Below, in pieces: positions 20,898 through 31,366 of a DNA stretch of 64,000 nt. This DNA comes from Sanderia malayensis. Its lineage: Eukaryota > Cnidaria > Scyphozoa > Semaeostomeae > Pelagiidae. The notes under the pieces were generated by a model that saw only the letters and a list, made by a program, of their open reading frames with translations, had not been told where the DNA came from and did no database searches. The stretch is taken from NCBI GenBank assembly GCA_013076295.1, contig RQOL01000670.1, forward strand, positions 1 through 64,000, given 5' to 3'. Numbering within the stretch: position 1 is the stretch's first letter; every line of letters begins with the position of its first letter. Both the position numbers and the translations under genes were made by a program.

Positions 20898-22151
20898 TTA
20901 TTCCGTATTATCAATATTAACAGCTGAATTATCAAGTATTGATTTAACATAATTAAAATCCTCGTTAAGAGTTGGCACAATAGTCCTGTTATAATGCTTC
21001 TGAAACGTCTCTACTCGACTCCAGTTTGCTCTTTTGAGTATCTCTTGCAGAGGAACACCTACAGAGTATGCTTTACTCGTAGAAGCAGCACGACAGCTAT
21101 GGGAAGTAAATATATCTATGTTAATTCCAAATGACTTCAGCGTATCTTTGATCCATCTCGAAATGGTGTCAGTTGAAGCTGGTTTGTGTGGTCTCCCATA
21201 CGTAATGATAAATGCTTTGTTAACATCAGGTATCAACTTATTACGTTGAAGCAAGTAATGTTCAATACAGTTAACGAAACACAATTTTGTATTGAGTTGG
21301 TATCTGTGAAATACTAGTGGTTCAGGCTTAAACCCTGGTCTAGAATGCTTCATAACTTTATTAGGACAAATAATACACTTTGAGTCATCAATTTTGACAT
21401 CATCAATAGAAAATGTAGAAAAGACATTTTTCCTGTTTGCCCCAAGGATCATCAAAAGAGTAACAGTTTTAGCACAAAGTTCCTTGAAGGAGAGTTTATA
21501 ATTATGATCCTTATTATTTAAATATTCAAGTACTTTATTGACGTCCCATATTTCGACATATCTTGGCGTAGGAGGGTGCATGTTAAATATCCCTTTGAGG
21601 AATCTGTTAATTAAAGGATGGGCCGTGATAGAAGGACCATCCTCAATATGTACAAGTGAAGTAAGTGCACTGCGAGCTGCGCAGAGCCCGCTATAATGAC
21701 ACCCGTTACTGTATAGCTTAGTTAAAAATTCGAGCACATAATTGATATTGGTATGGGTGCTATTAATGCCCTTATCAGCGCAAAATTTTAGCCACTTTGA
21801 CCAGGTAGATGAATATTTATTCATAGTACCTTTTCTCCACGATGAGAGAATGATATTCTGTGTCAATTGTGGCAAATTTAAGCACCCTAAGGCTGAGCTG
21901 AGACCAGAAGTGCAATCAGAGACAGGTTTTTCTCTAATGGATGTGTTTCCTGGGGTTTTGAAGGCAACCGAAGAGCTTTTTTGGGGATTGGTATCATTTG
22001 TTTTGTGATACGCATCACATTGGGGAACCAACATTGGGTGTTCCACTTGGGAATAATTATGATCCCCGAGGCTCCATCCTTTATAATCTTTGCCACTGTG
22101 TCTCCTATGATGCTGAAAGGAGGAAAAGCATAGAATTTGATATCGGTCCAT
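20898..22151 (-). CDS. DIRS tyrosine recombinase, open 417-aa frame
   Basis: The C-terminal half is a phage-integrase-fold tyrosine recombinase. Visible are LMILGANRK (position of the first catalytic Arg), SHSCRAAST (HxxR box) and HYNRTIVP with the nucleophilic Tyr. The N-terminal half (SWRKGTMNKYSSTWSKWLKF) is the SAM-like core-binding domain. The enzyme would integrate circular cDNA without target duplication. The N-terminal ~90 codons overlap the RT-RNase H frame, so the true start may lie near 21890 (SWRKGTMNKY region) or translation may be coupled. No stop or frameshift is seen. Confidence 0.85.
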   Translation of the reverse strand: MDRYQILCFSSFQHHRRHSGKDYKGWSLGDHNYSQVEHPMLVPQCDAYHKTNDTNPQKSSSVAFKTPGNTSIREKPVSDCTSGLSSALGCLNLPQLTQNIILSSWRKGTMNKYSSTWSKWLKFCADKGINSTHTNINYVLEFLTKLYSNGCHYSGLCAARSALTSLVHIEDGPSITAHPLINRFLKGIFNMHPPTPRYVEIWDVNKVLEYLNNKDHNYKLSFKELCAKTVTLLMILGANRKNVFSTFSIDDVKIDDSKCIICPNKVMKHSRPGFKPEPLVFHRYQLNTKLCFVNCIEHYLLQRNKLIPDVNKAFIITYGRPHKPASTDTISRWIKDTLKSFGINIDIFTSHSCRAASTSKAYSVGVPLQEILKRANWSRVETFQKHYNRTIVPTLNEDFNYVKSILDNSAVNIDNTE

Positions 22152-23914
22152 GAAATTGTAAAAGCATCAGTGACAATGGCATTAGGATCAGGGTGCCAAG
22201 AAACATATCTATTTAATTGATGGTTCACTCTAGAGGCAAATAAGTCAACCGTAGGCATAAAATTCAATGAATTAGTAATTGTATCAAAATGTTTAGGTAA
22301 TAGTTGCCATTCTGTGTTGTCATGAAATTTTCTAGATTTATTGTCTGCTATAGTGTTATCGACACCAGGGACATGAGCCGCTGATATCCAACAGTTTTGT
22401 TGTATGCAAAAGTTCCAAATAGTAATTGCAATATTATTACATGTGGCAGATTTGGTGCCCCCCATATGATTAATATATGCCACAGTAGTCTGATTATCAG
22501 TCATGATCCTAATATGTTTAAATATTTTATTTCTGCAATATGATTTAATAGCAAAATAAGCTGCTTGAAGCTCAAGGCAATTAATATGTTGAATTTCTGC
22601 GGGCAGCCATTGACCTCCAGTAGGGTTAACACCATCTGTAGCTCCCCATCCAAGTTCACTTGCATCAGTGTATATGACTATGTCAACGTCCGGCAAGTGT
22701 AAATTATTAAAAGTATTAGCAATGTTGTCAAGCCACCATTGCAGTTCTAGTTTAATGGACGGGTTGATTAAAATAGTGGCCTTAAAGTTACCTTTATTGA
22801 TTTTGAGAGCCTCAATTTTGCATTTTTCAGAATTGCGATAATGCAATTTGCCATATGGAATGGCTGGAAAAGTAGATATAACAGTTCCAATGACAGAGGC
22901 AAGATCTTTTATAGTGGGTTTTTTCATATTCAAAAATTTCAGGATTTTTTCGCGAATTCCATGGATTTTATTATCTGTGAGCTTGATAGTCATATTTTTA
23001 GAATTAATAAGAAACCCCAAAAATTCTAGTTCTTGAACCGGTAGCAGCTGAGACTTCTCCAAATGAATAGTAAACCCCAGTTTGCGTAGTAATGAAACTG
23101 TGGCTATTGCATTATCCAGGCATTCCTGTTGAGTGTTGCCTTGTAAATAAGTGTCATCAACATATACGACTGACATATGTCCTTTGGCTCTAAGACAAGC
23201 AAATGGGGGTTTTAAAACTTTGGTGAAAAGTCGCATGGCTGGTCCATAACCATTGGGCATGCCTTGAAACTCATAAAATTTATCTTTCCAAAAAAATTTA
23301 AAATATTTTTGGTGATTTTTATTGACAGGAATGCTGTAAAAAGCATCTTTAAGGTCCACTGAGGCCATCCAAACATTGGGTTTAATAATGTTTTGGACAT
23401 CATGCAATGATTCCATTTTGAAATGTTGATAACCAACATATTCATTTAGATCACTAAGGTTAAGAATCATGCGGCGAGTTCCATCTTTTTTAGGCCTGGT
23501 GAAAATACTGGAGAGAAAATCCCCAGCACACCGAGGACTTTCGAATATGACACCTTTCTTGAGCAATTTATGTATTTCAAGATCAATCAAGGAAACCTCG
23601 CTGGGTGCAAAAACACATTGTTTGATGTTATTAGTATTAGGTGGCATGTTGTCAATGAAGTCAATGGTGAGCCCCTGTTTAACAATCTGCATAATGTATG
23701 CATTTGGAGAAATCTCTGCCCAAGCAGAACTAAAATTTTGTATATTACCGGCTTTGTAGTTTGCAATATCAGACTTAAGTTTTGCAATATCAAAATGTAA
23801 GTTTAGATCAAATGTGTAACTTACTGTTTTATCTAGTTTTGGCCATTGTAATTTTGTCTTCTGAATGGTCTGCGGTTCGGCCTTCCCTTGGATCTCCCCC
23901 CTCTGACCCCTCAT
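21887..23914 (-). CDS. DIRS reverse transcriptase-RNase H, open 675-aa frame
   Basis: The RT has MILNLSDLNEYV and ASVDLKDAFYSIPV in the fingers/palm, and the catalytic YVDDTYL. The RNase H domain follows with IYTDASELGWGA, NCLELQA and MTDNQTT, and ends with VPGVDNTIAD. The C-terminal segment has the DIRS-typical TVDLFASRVN, SWHPDPNAIVTDAF and FYAFPPF. It makes and degrades the RNA-DNA hybrid during cDNA synthesis. The first Met at 23914 overlaps the preceding Gag frame by 4 bases. The frame is intact over its full expected length. Confidence 0.88.
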   Translation of the reverse strand: MRGQRGEIQGKAEPQTIQKTKLQWPKLDKTVSYTFDLNLHFDIAKLKSDIANYKAGNIQNFSSAWAEISPNAYIMQIVKQGLTIDFIDNMPPNTNNIKQCVFAPSEVSLIDLEIHKLLKKGVIFESPRCAGDFLSSIFTRPKKDGTRRMILNLSDLNEYVGYQHFKMESLHDVQNIIKPNVWMASVDLKDAFYSIPVNKNHQKYFKFFWKDKFYEFQGMPNGYGPAMRLFTKVLKPPFACLRAKGHMSVVYVDDTYLQGNTQQECLDNAIATVSLLRKLGFTIHLEKSQLLPVQELEFLGFLINSKNMTIKLTDNKIHGIREKILKFLNMKKPTIKDLASVIGTVISTFPAIPYGKLHYRNSEKCKIEALKINKGNFKATILINPSIKLELQWWLDNIANTFNNLHLPDVDIVIYTDASELGWGATDGVNPTGGQWLPAEIQHINCLELQAAYFAIKSYCRNKIFKHIRIMTDNQTTVAYINHMGGTKSATCNNIAITIWNFCIQQNCWISAAHVPGVDNTIADNKSRKFHDNTEWQLLPKHFDTITNSLNFMPTVDLFASRVNHQLNRYVSWHPDPNAIVTDAFTISWTDIKFYAFPPFSIIGDTVAKIIKDGASGIIIIPKWNTQCWFPNVMRITKQMIPIPKKALRLPSKPQETHPLEKNLSLIALLVSAQP

Positions 23915-24573
23915 CCCATATCGGGAGTGATATGGGGGGTCTTGAAGTTTTTTGAGAATTTCCCTTTGGAGCTTTTGGCCATGGCAGTATTAGTGGCCGT
24001 TATTTTAGAAATCCTTTTGCTGAGGTCTTCTTCAGATCCAAATAGTAAAGGGGCATTAGGGGAAACATCATTTGCAAGTTTGGCAAGAGTACCCAATTTT
24101 GGCTTCATGTTATCCCTACGCATTTGGTTAATCTCATGCATAGCATTAGTGAGAATAGCAGCCAGGTCAATGGACATGCTTGCTATCTCTGAGGACTCTT
24201 GGGATTTAAGCTGCAAGGCTTTGTCTGAGATGGCAATTATCCCAAAAGTAGAGTGCAAAATCATGTTTTGTACCTTTTGCATTGCGAGGTCAAATTGTCT
24301 AGCCATGGTATCAATTTTGTCAGACCAAATGTCCTTGTTACATTTTGGGGTTCCTTCATGAACAGAGTCACAGTAGTCCAATGAGGGATACAGAGTTGGC
24401 CATAAAGCACATTCAATGCAATCATTGTAAAATGTCAAACTGTGAACCTGTTGATTGTTGATAGAATAGTTGCCTTTTAAAACATACTCCTTGTAGCAGG
24501 AGGTATCAGAGGACATTAAAAAATGGTATGCTGTTTTGCACCTTATTTTGCAAAGCAGGGTCTGCCAAGGCAT
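23911..24573 (-). CDS. Chimeric ORF: Helitron N-terminal piece fused to DIRS Gag remnant
   Basis: From 24573 to about 24350 the reading matches the Helitron N-terminal region (KTAYHFLMSSDTSCYKEY, LYPSLDYCDSVHEG). From 24348 it changes to a helical, Lys-rich sequence (DKIDTMARQFDLAMQKV, LQLKSQESSEIA) that precedes the RT and is probably the C-terminal part of DIRS Gag. The join keeps the frame, giving 220 open codons. It probably arose by truncation plus insertion and has no demonstrated function. Confidence 0.6.
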   Translation of the reverse strand: MPWQTLLCKIRCKTAYHFLMSSDTSCYKEYVLKGNYSINNQQVHSLTFYNDCIECALWPTLYPSLDYCDSVHEGTPKCNKDIWSDKIDTMARQFDLAMQKVQNMILHSTFGIIAISDKALQLKSQESSEIASMSIDLAAILTNAMHEINQMRRDNMKPKLGTLAKLANDVSPNAPLLFGSEEDLSKRISKITATNTAMAKSSKGKFSKNFKTPHITPDMG

Positions 24574-25658
24574 CTATTTTCTGCAGAACAGAAACTTGCT
24601 GCATTTTAATTTAAATAAACCTGTTCTTGGAACGATAGCCACTGTTCATATGCTATATGGACCACATCTATTATAAATGGTCGTCGAGTCTTTATGTTAC
24701 TAATATCCAAACAGGATAGCTGTTCAGGAATGTTGCTGGCCAATGGGACAAGATATTTTGTATTCTGACAAGAGCAGACTAGCACTTTTTGGATTTTGAA
24801 TTTCCTCTTATAGTTGGGTAACAATTTTTGGGAATGATACTGTGACAATTGTCACACTTAGCCCAAGAGAGATGCTTCATCCAAAAGTGCAAATTCTGTA
24901 CATTTCGTCAGGGAAATAGAGGCATGATAATCATTGAATTTGTTTGTGTCTGATTAGATATAGCAAAAGATTTCCTTGGCATGGTGCTAATAGCAAATCA
25001 GGATTTCCAGTAGGAATCTGCTTCTGCCACACTCCACTGTTTTGACATCTTTCAAATGAAAAGATACACTTGAGGTATTCAAATACAAGGAAGGGAAAAT
25101 AAACAAGTATGAGCAAGAAGGATATATTGATATGAATTATGTGGAAGGTGTAAATTAATTTATTTTCTCTCCAAGGGTTGAATTTATAAGAAGTATTAGA
25201 TTGTTGCTTGTGTTTGTAAGTTGAGATGTGCTGACTCTATACAATGAAATGTGAAGAGAAAAAATAAGGAGCAAGTTGGCTTTTATAGTTGGTGGAAAAA
25301 AATTGAGTTGAAAAAAATATATTTTTCGAAGAATAAGCTGATGTTTGAAGTCAGCATAATATTTTCTATATGGTGGCAAACGTCTGTTTGAATATGTTTA
25401 TGGCTGCTGTGAGTAGATATTTTTGCTATCATCGTTGTGAAAAAATTTGTCCAAATGGGCTAAATGGACTTTGTCCGAGTTGTTGTTTTCTGCAGAAAAG
25501 AGAATGTATTTAATAAGTGATTGATATGAAATAAATTTTGAAGGAAAAAATATGTTGATAGAAATGTGGAGAATGTTGTTGTGCATCTTTTGATGTATGG
25601 TGTGGTCCAGTTGGTGCAATAGGAGTGGAAGGAAAATAAGAATACTGAGGTGCTCAAG
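24349..25658 (-). pseudogene. Helitron N-terminal fragment and flank downstream of the DIRS element
   Basis: Equivalent to about 17231-18545 of unit 2, with many one-base losses (GTCAACGAT-type, e.g. ATTGTAAAATGTCAAACTGTGAACCTG near 24425). Motifs FLMSSDTSCYKEY and CSCQNTKYLVPLAS are visible. The flank 24990-25658 is the noncoding repeat seen at 4161-4828. This copy retains the TTAA element at its end. Confidence 0.7.
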
Positions 25659-26487
25659 TTAAAGGCTTATGCAGCTTAAAATTACATATAGTTTTTTTTG
25701 CTGAAAAGTATAGAATTCAACATGCTTATCAACATGCCGCAGATAGAATATAAAATATTTTGTAGTTTTTGAGTTATTCATTGTCAAAATAGGGAATTTG
25801 GACAAATTCTGTTGAAGAATTGACGTCAGAGTGATGTGCAATCCCAGACACTTTGCGCACCACGGCTAACAAAACAACAACCGGCCAGACTGAACAACGT
25901 CAATATGCAACTTAAAATAGGGAAACAAAAAGAGTATTACAAAAGCATTTTATGGTCGACCATGTTTTGTAGGGGAACCCAACAGCGCTAGTTGAACTGA
26001 CACTTAATTCATCTCTCTCCATAAGTCTTGAAACTCTTCTAAAGACCTGGATTTGACCGTAACAACTGAAGACAAAACAGTACAATGAACAAAACTCATA
26101 CGATTCCATAGAATTAATGTTTAACAGTTGCCAACAATTTATTAAATAACAAATGAACTAACCAATTATCAACATAAGTTTTATTTCAAACGGGCATCCA
26201 GCTCTTTCATTTAGAGATAGGCCTTCACAACCCGATCCTTTATCATCACTGCCGTACCCAGCTCTGGGTCTTCTTGCAAGAAGAGGTTCTCCTTCATACA
26301 AATTTCGACTATAGGAAGACTACTGAATAGTCTTCGTCTTCTTCGCTAACCTCAAGAAGGCTTCTTCCTTCATTGTCAGAGGAATTTGTTTCAACTAATA
26401 TTTTCGCAATCCAACATTTTGAAAAGATTTTAGCCAGACACTGTTTCAACAGGCCGGGCAGCTCTTCCTCAGAGAACAATAGTTGAA

Positions 26488-26900
26488 GAATATTTTTGGT
26501 CTTCAAACTCAAATTTCAGATATTTTTGATAATCGGGATTGATGGGTACTGAGTAATAGGCGTCTTTGATGTCAATGGAACCCATAAAACAACCAGGCGT
26601 AATCAATTTTAAAACTGTATAAATTGTTTCCATTTTGAAATGAATTGTTTCAATATATTCATTTGTTTTCTTCAAATTCAAAATCAACCTGTAGGATCCA
26701 TCAGGTTTTTTCCTCAGGAATATAGGTGAAATTATTTCACCTGCCTCTGTTTTGGTTGGTCTTATGACTCCCTTTTTCATTAAGTTATTTATTTCCATCT
26801 GGGCATTTTTGCATTCATCCCTGGAAATGCTATTTTTTAATTTCTTTACAGTTGGGGGTTAGATAAAGTCAATTGCTAAGCCTTCCACTATTTGCAGTAT
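26488..26900 (-). pseudogene. DIRS RT fragment (copy of 51950-52360)
   Basis: Encodes only the N-terminal RT part: EINNLMKKGVI, SYRLILNLKKTNEYI, MGSIDIKDAYYSVPI. The YIDD active site and everything after are removed by the 26487 deletion. A TAG interrupts the frame upstream (GGGGGTTAGATAAAG near 26858, where the other copy has TTGG). Confidence 0.8.
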
Positions 26901-27074
26901 GGTTGAATCACTAGTTAATTTTGACCATTCATTAATGGCTGTGGATATGCATCCACCTAAGAAGTTTTCCATCTTAGTTCTCAATTTGTTTTTCAACCAT
27001 ATTTCAAATTGTTGATAATCCATATTGTTACTCACTTCTATTATTTCTGATACGAGTCTTTCCTGTCTCGGAAG

Positions 27075-28284
27075 CTTGGTTTCTTGCCTCTGTACAAAAA
27101 AGGTTGATGTTGTGGAGCTTTTGTTCTATTTTGTTGGAAACGGCCTTGTTGTGTGGGCTTATATTTCCCTCTCGCTGATTTAAATTGAGCTTTCTTTGTC
27201 AAACCAATCTTTTTGACAGCTTACTCATTTCTTCAGCTTCTTTTGTAGCTTGTAGAATATCATCTCCAAATAGCTCAGATGTTGCTTCCAACTTCAAGGA
27301 GCACATTTCCTTCCCACTCTCATTTAAATCTGTAGCTATTACCTTTCTCCTTCTCTCATTCAGTTTTCTGAATGCTGCTCCCAGCAAGGTTGTAGCATCA
27401 AGTACACATGTAAGTGCCTCTGTGAGGTTAATTTCCTCATCGCGTAATGTTTTTTGGAGAATGGTTTCTGCAGTTTTTGTAACTGCGGTTTCAGCACACA
27501 GTAAATTTTGCTGAATTTTTCTGTATTCATCATCAATTCTCCTTGTTCCAGGGCCCATCAACCTGAATATTGGTTTGTTGATAGTTGGAACCAGGAGTTC
27601 CTTGCAGTTCGCTGCAACCAGATATTTTTCTGATATAGTCTTAACCGTTTCTGCTGATGCAGATTCAACTTTCCAATATTTGTCAATTCTTTTTGCAAGG
27701 TCTGGGAAAATTGATGGGCCTAATTTATGCTCTTTTGGTCTTTGATCATCAATTTTTTCCCAAGCCTCATCATCAAGGCAGTTTTTTGCTTCCATACGAG
27801 GGGTTTTTGCATTTGGGCCCAGGTCTTCATTTGCACATCGTTTGCCCAATAAGGAAGCAAGGTCGTCCGTCTCCCTGTTGGAGGACCTTTTGTTACTTTG
27901 CCAACGTAGGTTTTCACCGTCGTCTGACTCAACATCACTAACCATGACGGATATGGATTCATAATTTTCATCCATATTTTCCTCCTGTTCCTCTTCAATA
28001 GGTTGTGGAGGTTGTTTTTTCTTGGACCTGTGCCCCTTGTTCTTCTCCTTCTCCAGAGGCTCTACACCATCTGGGTCAGTGTTGGAGAAGTAGGGGTCAT
28101 GGGATGGTCCTGGCAGATTTGTTGACCTGTGCAGTTCTTTCTGCACGAGATCTTTCACCATTGCTAGCATTTTGTTTTGAAATTCTAATTCTGTGCTATT
28201 TTCTGGTGAATTGTCATGTCCTCTGGCTGGACCGCCAGGGCCTGACTGTTGGGCAGGTGTATGATTTTGTTCATCATCTGCCAT
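27075..28284 (-). pseudogene. DIRS Gag-like protein, one frameshift near the 3' end
   Basis: Starts MADDEQNHTPAQQSG at 28284 and is open for 361 codons. It has an acidic/Lys-rich first third (KGHRSKKKQPPQ, DVESDDGE), then a helical core (GPSIFPDLAKRIDKYWKV, AFRKLNERRRKVIATDL, EEMSKLSK). A T missing in CCAATCTTTTTGACAG (about 27210) causes early stop; the basic tail (AQFKSARGKYKPTQQGRF) continues in the next frame to about 27085. The position ahead of RT and the basic tail suit a DIRS Gag; there is no zinc knuckle. The 53742 copy is intact at this site but broken elsewhere. Confidence 0.7.
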
Positions 28285-28285
28285 C

Positions 28286-28684
28286 GTGAAGTTTCTGTCT
28301 CTATGCCCAAAGTTTTTTGGTTTATCCGATTTATAAAGAAAAGATAATAATAAATCTATACTTATCTAGTCGTAATCTTGCTGATCCACGAAGATTATGT
28401 ATGATTTTAGTTCAACTTTCCCTCACTTCAAAGTTTGGCTGCCATGCACGAAAAAGCCACTCTTGCCAATTGTCATGCGCAGTGCCAGCCCTCGCTATCT
28501 CACAGGGAATAGAGGAGTGGCCTCGTTGTGGAAAATAGTTTACAATTCGGCGCCTAAATAGCAACGTCGCCGTGATGGTTCTGTTTTCGTAAACTAAATT
28601 TGCAAGACAACGTGACCGCGCTCGTTTCAGACCTCCAAACGTAGCCGTAGTGAGCAACGTTGTTAATCGTAAACTCTCCATTTA
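28286..28684. repeat. DIRS 5' terminus and Harbinger right end
   Basis: No gene. Includes the DIRS inverted terminal sequence CTATCTCACAGGGAATAGAGGAGTGGCCTCGTTGTGGAAAATAG (described by position about 28497-28540) and the Harbinger right TIR with CTCCAAACGTAGCCGTAGTG. It corresponds to 53745-54138. Confidence 0.7.
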
Positions 28685-28920
28685 AAAAACTGTGGCACGC
28701 GGTCAAATTTTCCCATACTGACCCCTACAAAAAATGATTCGCGTGTCATCAAACTGACGTCACAGCTCTTCAAAAGACCTGGGTGTGTTTGAGCTTGAAA
28801 AACACATACTTATACTCGTCCGAAAACACTCAAAATAGGTTCATAGTGATACTCAGATCTTTTTCTTTTCATTTCCGTAAAAAAATCGATATGTTATTTT
28901 AGGCTGCATAAGCCCTTTAA

Positions 28921-29229
28921 GATTTCTAACATTGTTAATACTTACAGTAGAGTGTCCAAAATAAAATGCAGTATGCTTCTCAATGTGGTGGATTGAAATA
29001 TGACATCAGATTTTAAATATCTCATTGTTGAAAAATTTTACAAGGAAATACCTTTATCGGAATTCTTGTTCTTTCTGCAAAAAAGAGAATTTAGTTAATA
29101 GGTTGATGAAGGAAAAAGTATGTTGATAGAAATGTTGAGAATGTTGTTGTGCATCTTTTGATGTATGGTGTGGTCCAGTTGGTGCAATAGAAGTGCAAGG
29201 AAAAATAAAAATTTCCTGAAATATGAGTT
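28921..29229. repeat. Host-repeat spacer before ORF A copy 4
   Basis: Matches 6091-6415 and 54379-54686. No ORF of note. It contains a diverged copy of the GTATGGTGTGGTCCAGTTGGTGC segment. Confidence 0.6.
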
Positions 29230-29424
29230 AGAATTTAAGTCATGAGGAGGTTAAGTTGAGATTTGTAAAATTCGTTGCACAAACAATAGTGTCGAAAATA
29301 CTGTAGAGCATCGTTCTGTGTTTTCCTAATTCAAATTAGAAAAGGGACTGGCATCTTCTGTTTGTAAAAGATGTCATTGTCTTTTTTGTTCTATGAATAT
29401 AGTGTGACCTTTGTTTCTTTTCAG

Positions 29425-30151
29425 AATGGCGTCTTCATAGAAATCTTCACCATCAACGGTAAAAAGCATGGGAGTTCTATGCTACAACCAATTTCTGAAG
29501 AACTTCATAAGGCCTTATGGAGTGGCGGAGAAGCTCCCAGACCGGGAGACTGCTCTTTGGAGACTCAGGGAGGAGAATTGTGAGTGGCTCAGGAGGCTGC
29601 AGGTAGCGGCAAGTGAGATGGCAGAAACAATGATTGAGAATCTAAAGATTGTAGCAAAAAGGCAAATTTCTGAAAAGAAAGTAAAGAAATTGGAAGAAGG
29701 TATGGAAAAAATCAATTCTTCATTATCAAAGCACGGGAAAGATTCGAAAGAGAGGGCAAGCACAGAAAAAACCCAGAAGTCGATGAAGTCAATTGTCAAG
29801 CCACCGGGAGATGTGAATGAGATAATGTCCTTGTTTGCTGAGCTGGGTGATGCGATGTTTTCTATGGGTGTGAATTTCAAAGTGGCACAAATTTTTATGT
29901 CACACCCTAATGCCTTGGCTGAGAAATTTGATCCCACTGTTTCTCCCCATTGCGCATTTAAAGATAGTGGAAAGATAATAGATTTCATTGACCCGGTGAA
30001 TCCAGCACCAAAGAATAAGAGGAAGGCAGTGGAGAGCGTGCAAGACGTTCTTGCACACCTGGCAGAATTGGATTCAGATGATGAAGAGGAGGAAGGAAAA
30101 AAGAAAAAGAAGAAAAGTGGGAAAAAGAGCAAGAAGGCCAAAAAAGATTGA
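29425..30151 (+). pseudogene. ORF A copy 4, stop at codon 5
   Basis: The start codon and GCGTCTTCA are present but TCG has become TAG at the fifth codon (CTTCATAGAAATC). From the Met at 29468 the rest is fully open to the TGA at 30149-30151, so a 227-residue N-terminally short product remains possible. All later features match the intact copy at 54885. Confidence 0.6.
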
Positions 30152-30593
30152 TTATATTAATGGGAACATAATACATATATTAACATTTGAGCATATTGTT
30201 TTTCTTTCCTTTAGCTGTGTCTTTTATATTGATTTACAAAGAGCTGGCTGATATGTGTGTCTTTCTTGAGTTTTATCCTGTTTTTATTCAGTCGTGGTTT
30301 GTATGAGAAAATCTGGATGATAGTATAAAATCCTCATTGTATTGAGCGAGTTTACGATTTGGCAGCAGGTGGGATTTAATTGAAACTATGGCCTCGTTTT
30401 CAATTTTGAATTTCCCTTCAGGATGTATGCCCCCTGCCGCAACAGCAGTTTCCGAGAAAGCAGAAGAGTGGTTTTAAAAATGGTCTGTCGTACACGAGTG
30501 ATGCCACATATTCTTCTTACCTCTGTATCGTGATCATGCTTTATACAGGAAGATGGCATAAGTAGTCTCATACTGAAGTCAATAGGGACTTTA

Positions 30594-31366
30594 CGCAACC
30601 ACAACGATAACAGCAACGTTAACGTTAGTGGGTCACAAGGTTAGGTGACTAGCGTTTCCGTTCCTGTTGTCGTGAAATTGAATTACGCATAAGCATCGAG
30701 TGCTAAACGCTAATCAGACCACAGGGGCTTGAGATTTTAACAGTCCCCGCGAAAATTTTTTTCGTCATGAACCATCGATAACAAGCAATTAATTGAAAAT
30801 TCCTTTCTTTTATTTATTATACTTGTAAAATTGGAATGCCTAGCAACAGAGATGTTATAAATGCCTTGCTATTGGTGCATAATCTTGGATATATCGACGA
30901 CATGGAGTTTGCATTGCTATATGATGTAAATAGGCCTAAAAATCTGGAAATTCCATACTGGCAGTAGTATGATCTGTTTGACCTCGAGAATATCTCTAAC
31001 GATGAATGTAAAGCCGAATTTCGTTTTTCAAAAGAGGACTTTATAATCTAGTTAATATATTGCAACTTCCCGAGGAGCTCGTGATGTACAACAGATTCAA
31101 AGTGGATCCAGTAGAAGGTCTTTGCATTTTGCTAAAGAGATTTGCATATCCATGTAGATATCTAGATATTGTCCCTCGCTTTGCAAGGCCAATTCCAGAA
31201 TTATGTATAACTAGCCGAGGGCGCTTGCGTACGCTCGCTTCCCGGAGGGGGGCAAGTGAAAAAAACTTAATGTGGTTGACGGACTTTGTGCGCTGCATTC
31301 GCTTACGCTCCTGTCCCATTTAACCCCACCTTACGCTCCTGTCCCATTTAACCCCACCTGCCCCGG
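30594..31366 (+). mobile_element. Harbinger left half in the fourth unit
   Basis: Terminal GGGACTTTACGCAACC at 30594, N-terminal transposase coding 30837-31230, then the short array with its 28-bp duplication and the same break into Helitron EFQARG. Coding lesions: CTGGCAGTAGTATGATC (in-frame TAG) near 30965 and GAGGACTTTATAATC near 31036. Same junction as units 1 and 2, so the chimera formed once and was copied. Confidence 0.75.

Larger units (their letters stand above)
20569..24348 (-). mobile_element. DIRS-like retrotransposon, 5'-truncated
   Basis: Minus-strand order Gag fragment, RT-RNase H, tyrosine recombinase is that of DIRS-type elements, which integrate by a tyrosine recombinase and have no DDE integrase. 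The two main ORFs are open and overlap by ~265 bp. The 5' end is cut at 24348/24349, where the Gag frame joins Helitron sequence. Positions 20569-20897 hold no gene; CTGCTGCGCAGCAG (about 20583) is a short palindrome. No terminal inverted repeat can be confirmed because the 5' end is lost. Confidence 0.85.
25659..28920. mobile_element. TTAA element with nested, internally deleted Harbinger/DIRS insert
   Basis: Outer ends TTAAAGGCTTATGCAGC and GGCTGCATAAGCCCTTTAA match 4829-6090, in the same flanks. At 26487 the left half (AATAGTTGAAGAA) jumps to DIRS RT sequence (TATTTTTGGTCTTC), which in the 46-54 kb copy lies ~5.6 kb further on; AGAA is shared at the joint. It then continues with DIRS Gag, the DIRS inverted terminus (CCTCGTTGTGGAAAATAG, about 28523-28540) and the Harbinger right TIR (to about 28682), and resumes TTAA-element sequence at TTAAAAAACTG. 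Confidence 0.8.

Noticed and set aside
29515..30141. Long antisense ORFs opposite ORF A (also 54974-55600, 15072-15500, 19047-19475)
   Set aside because: Their Phe/Ser-rich text is the mirror of the Lys/Glu-rich tail and helices of ORF A; no domain, and they follow the repeat copies.
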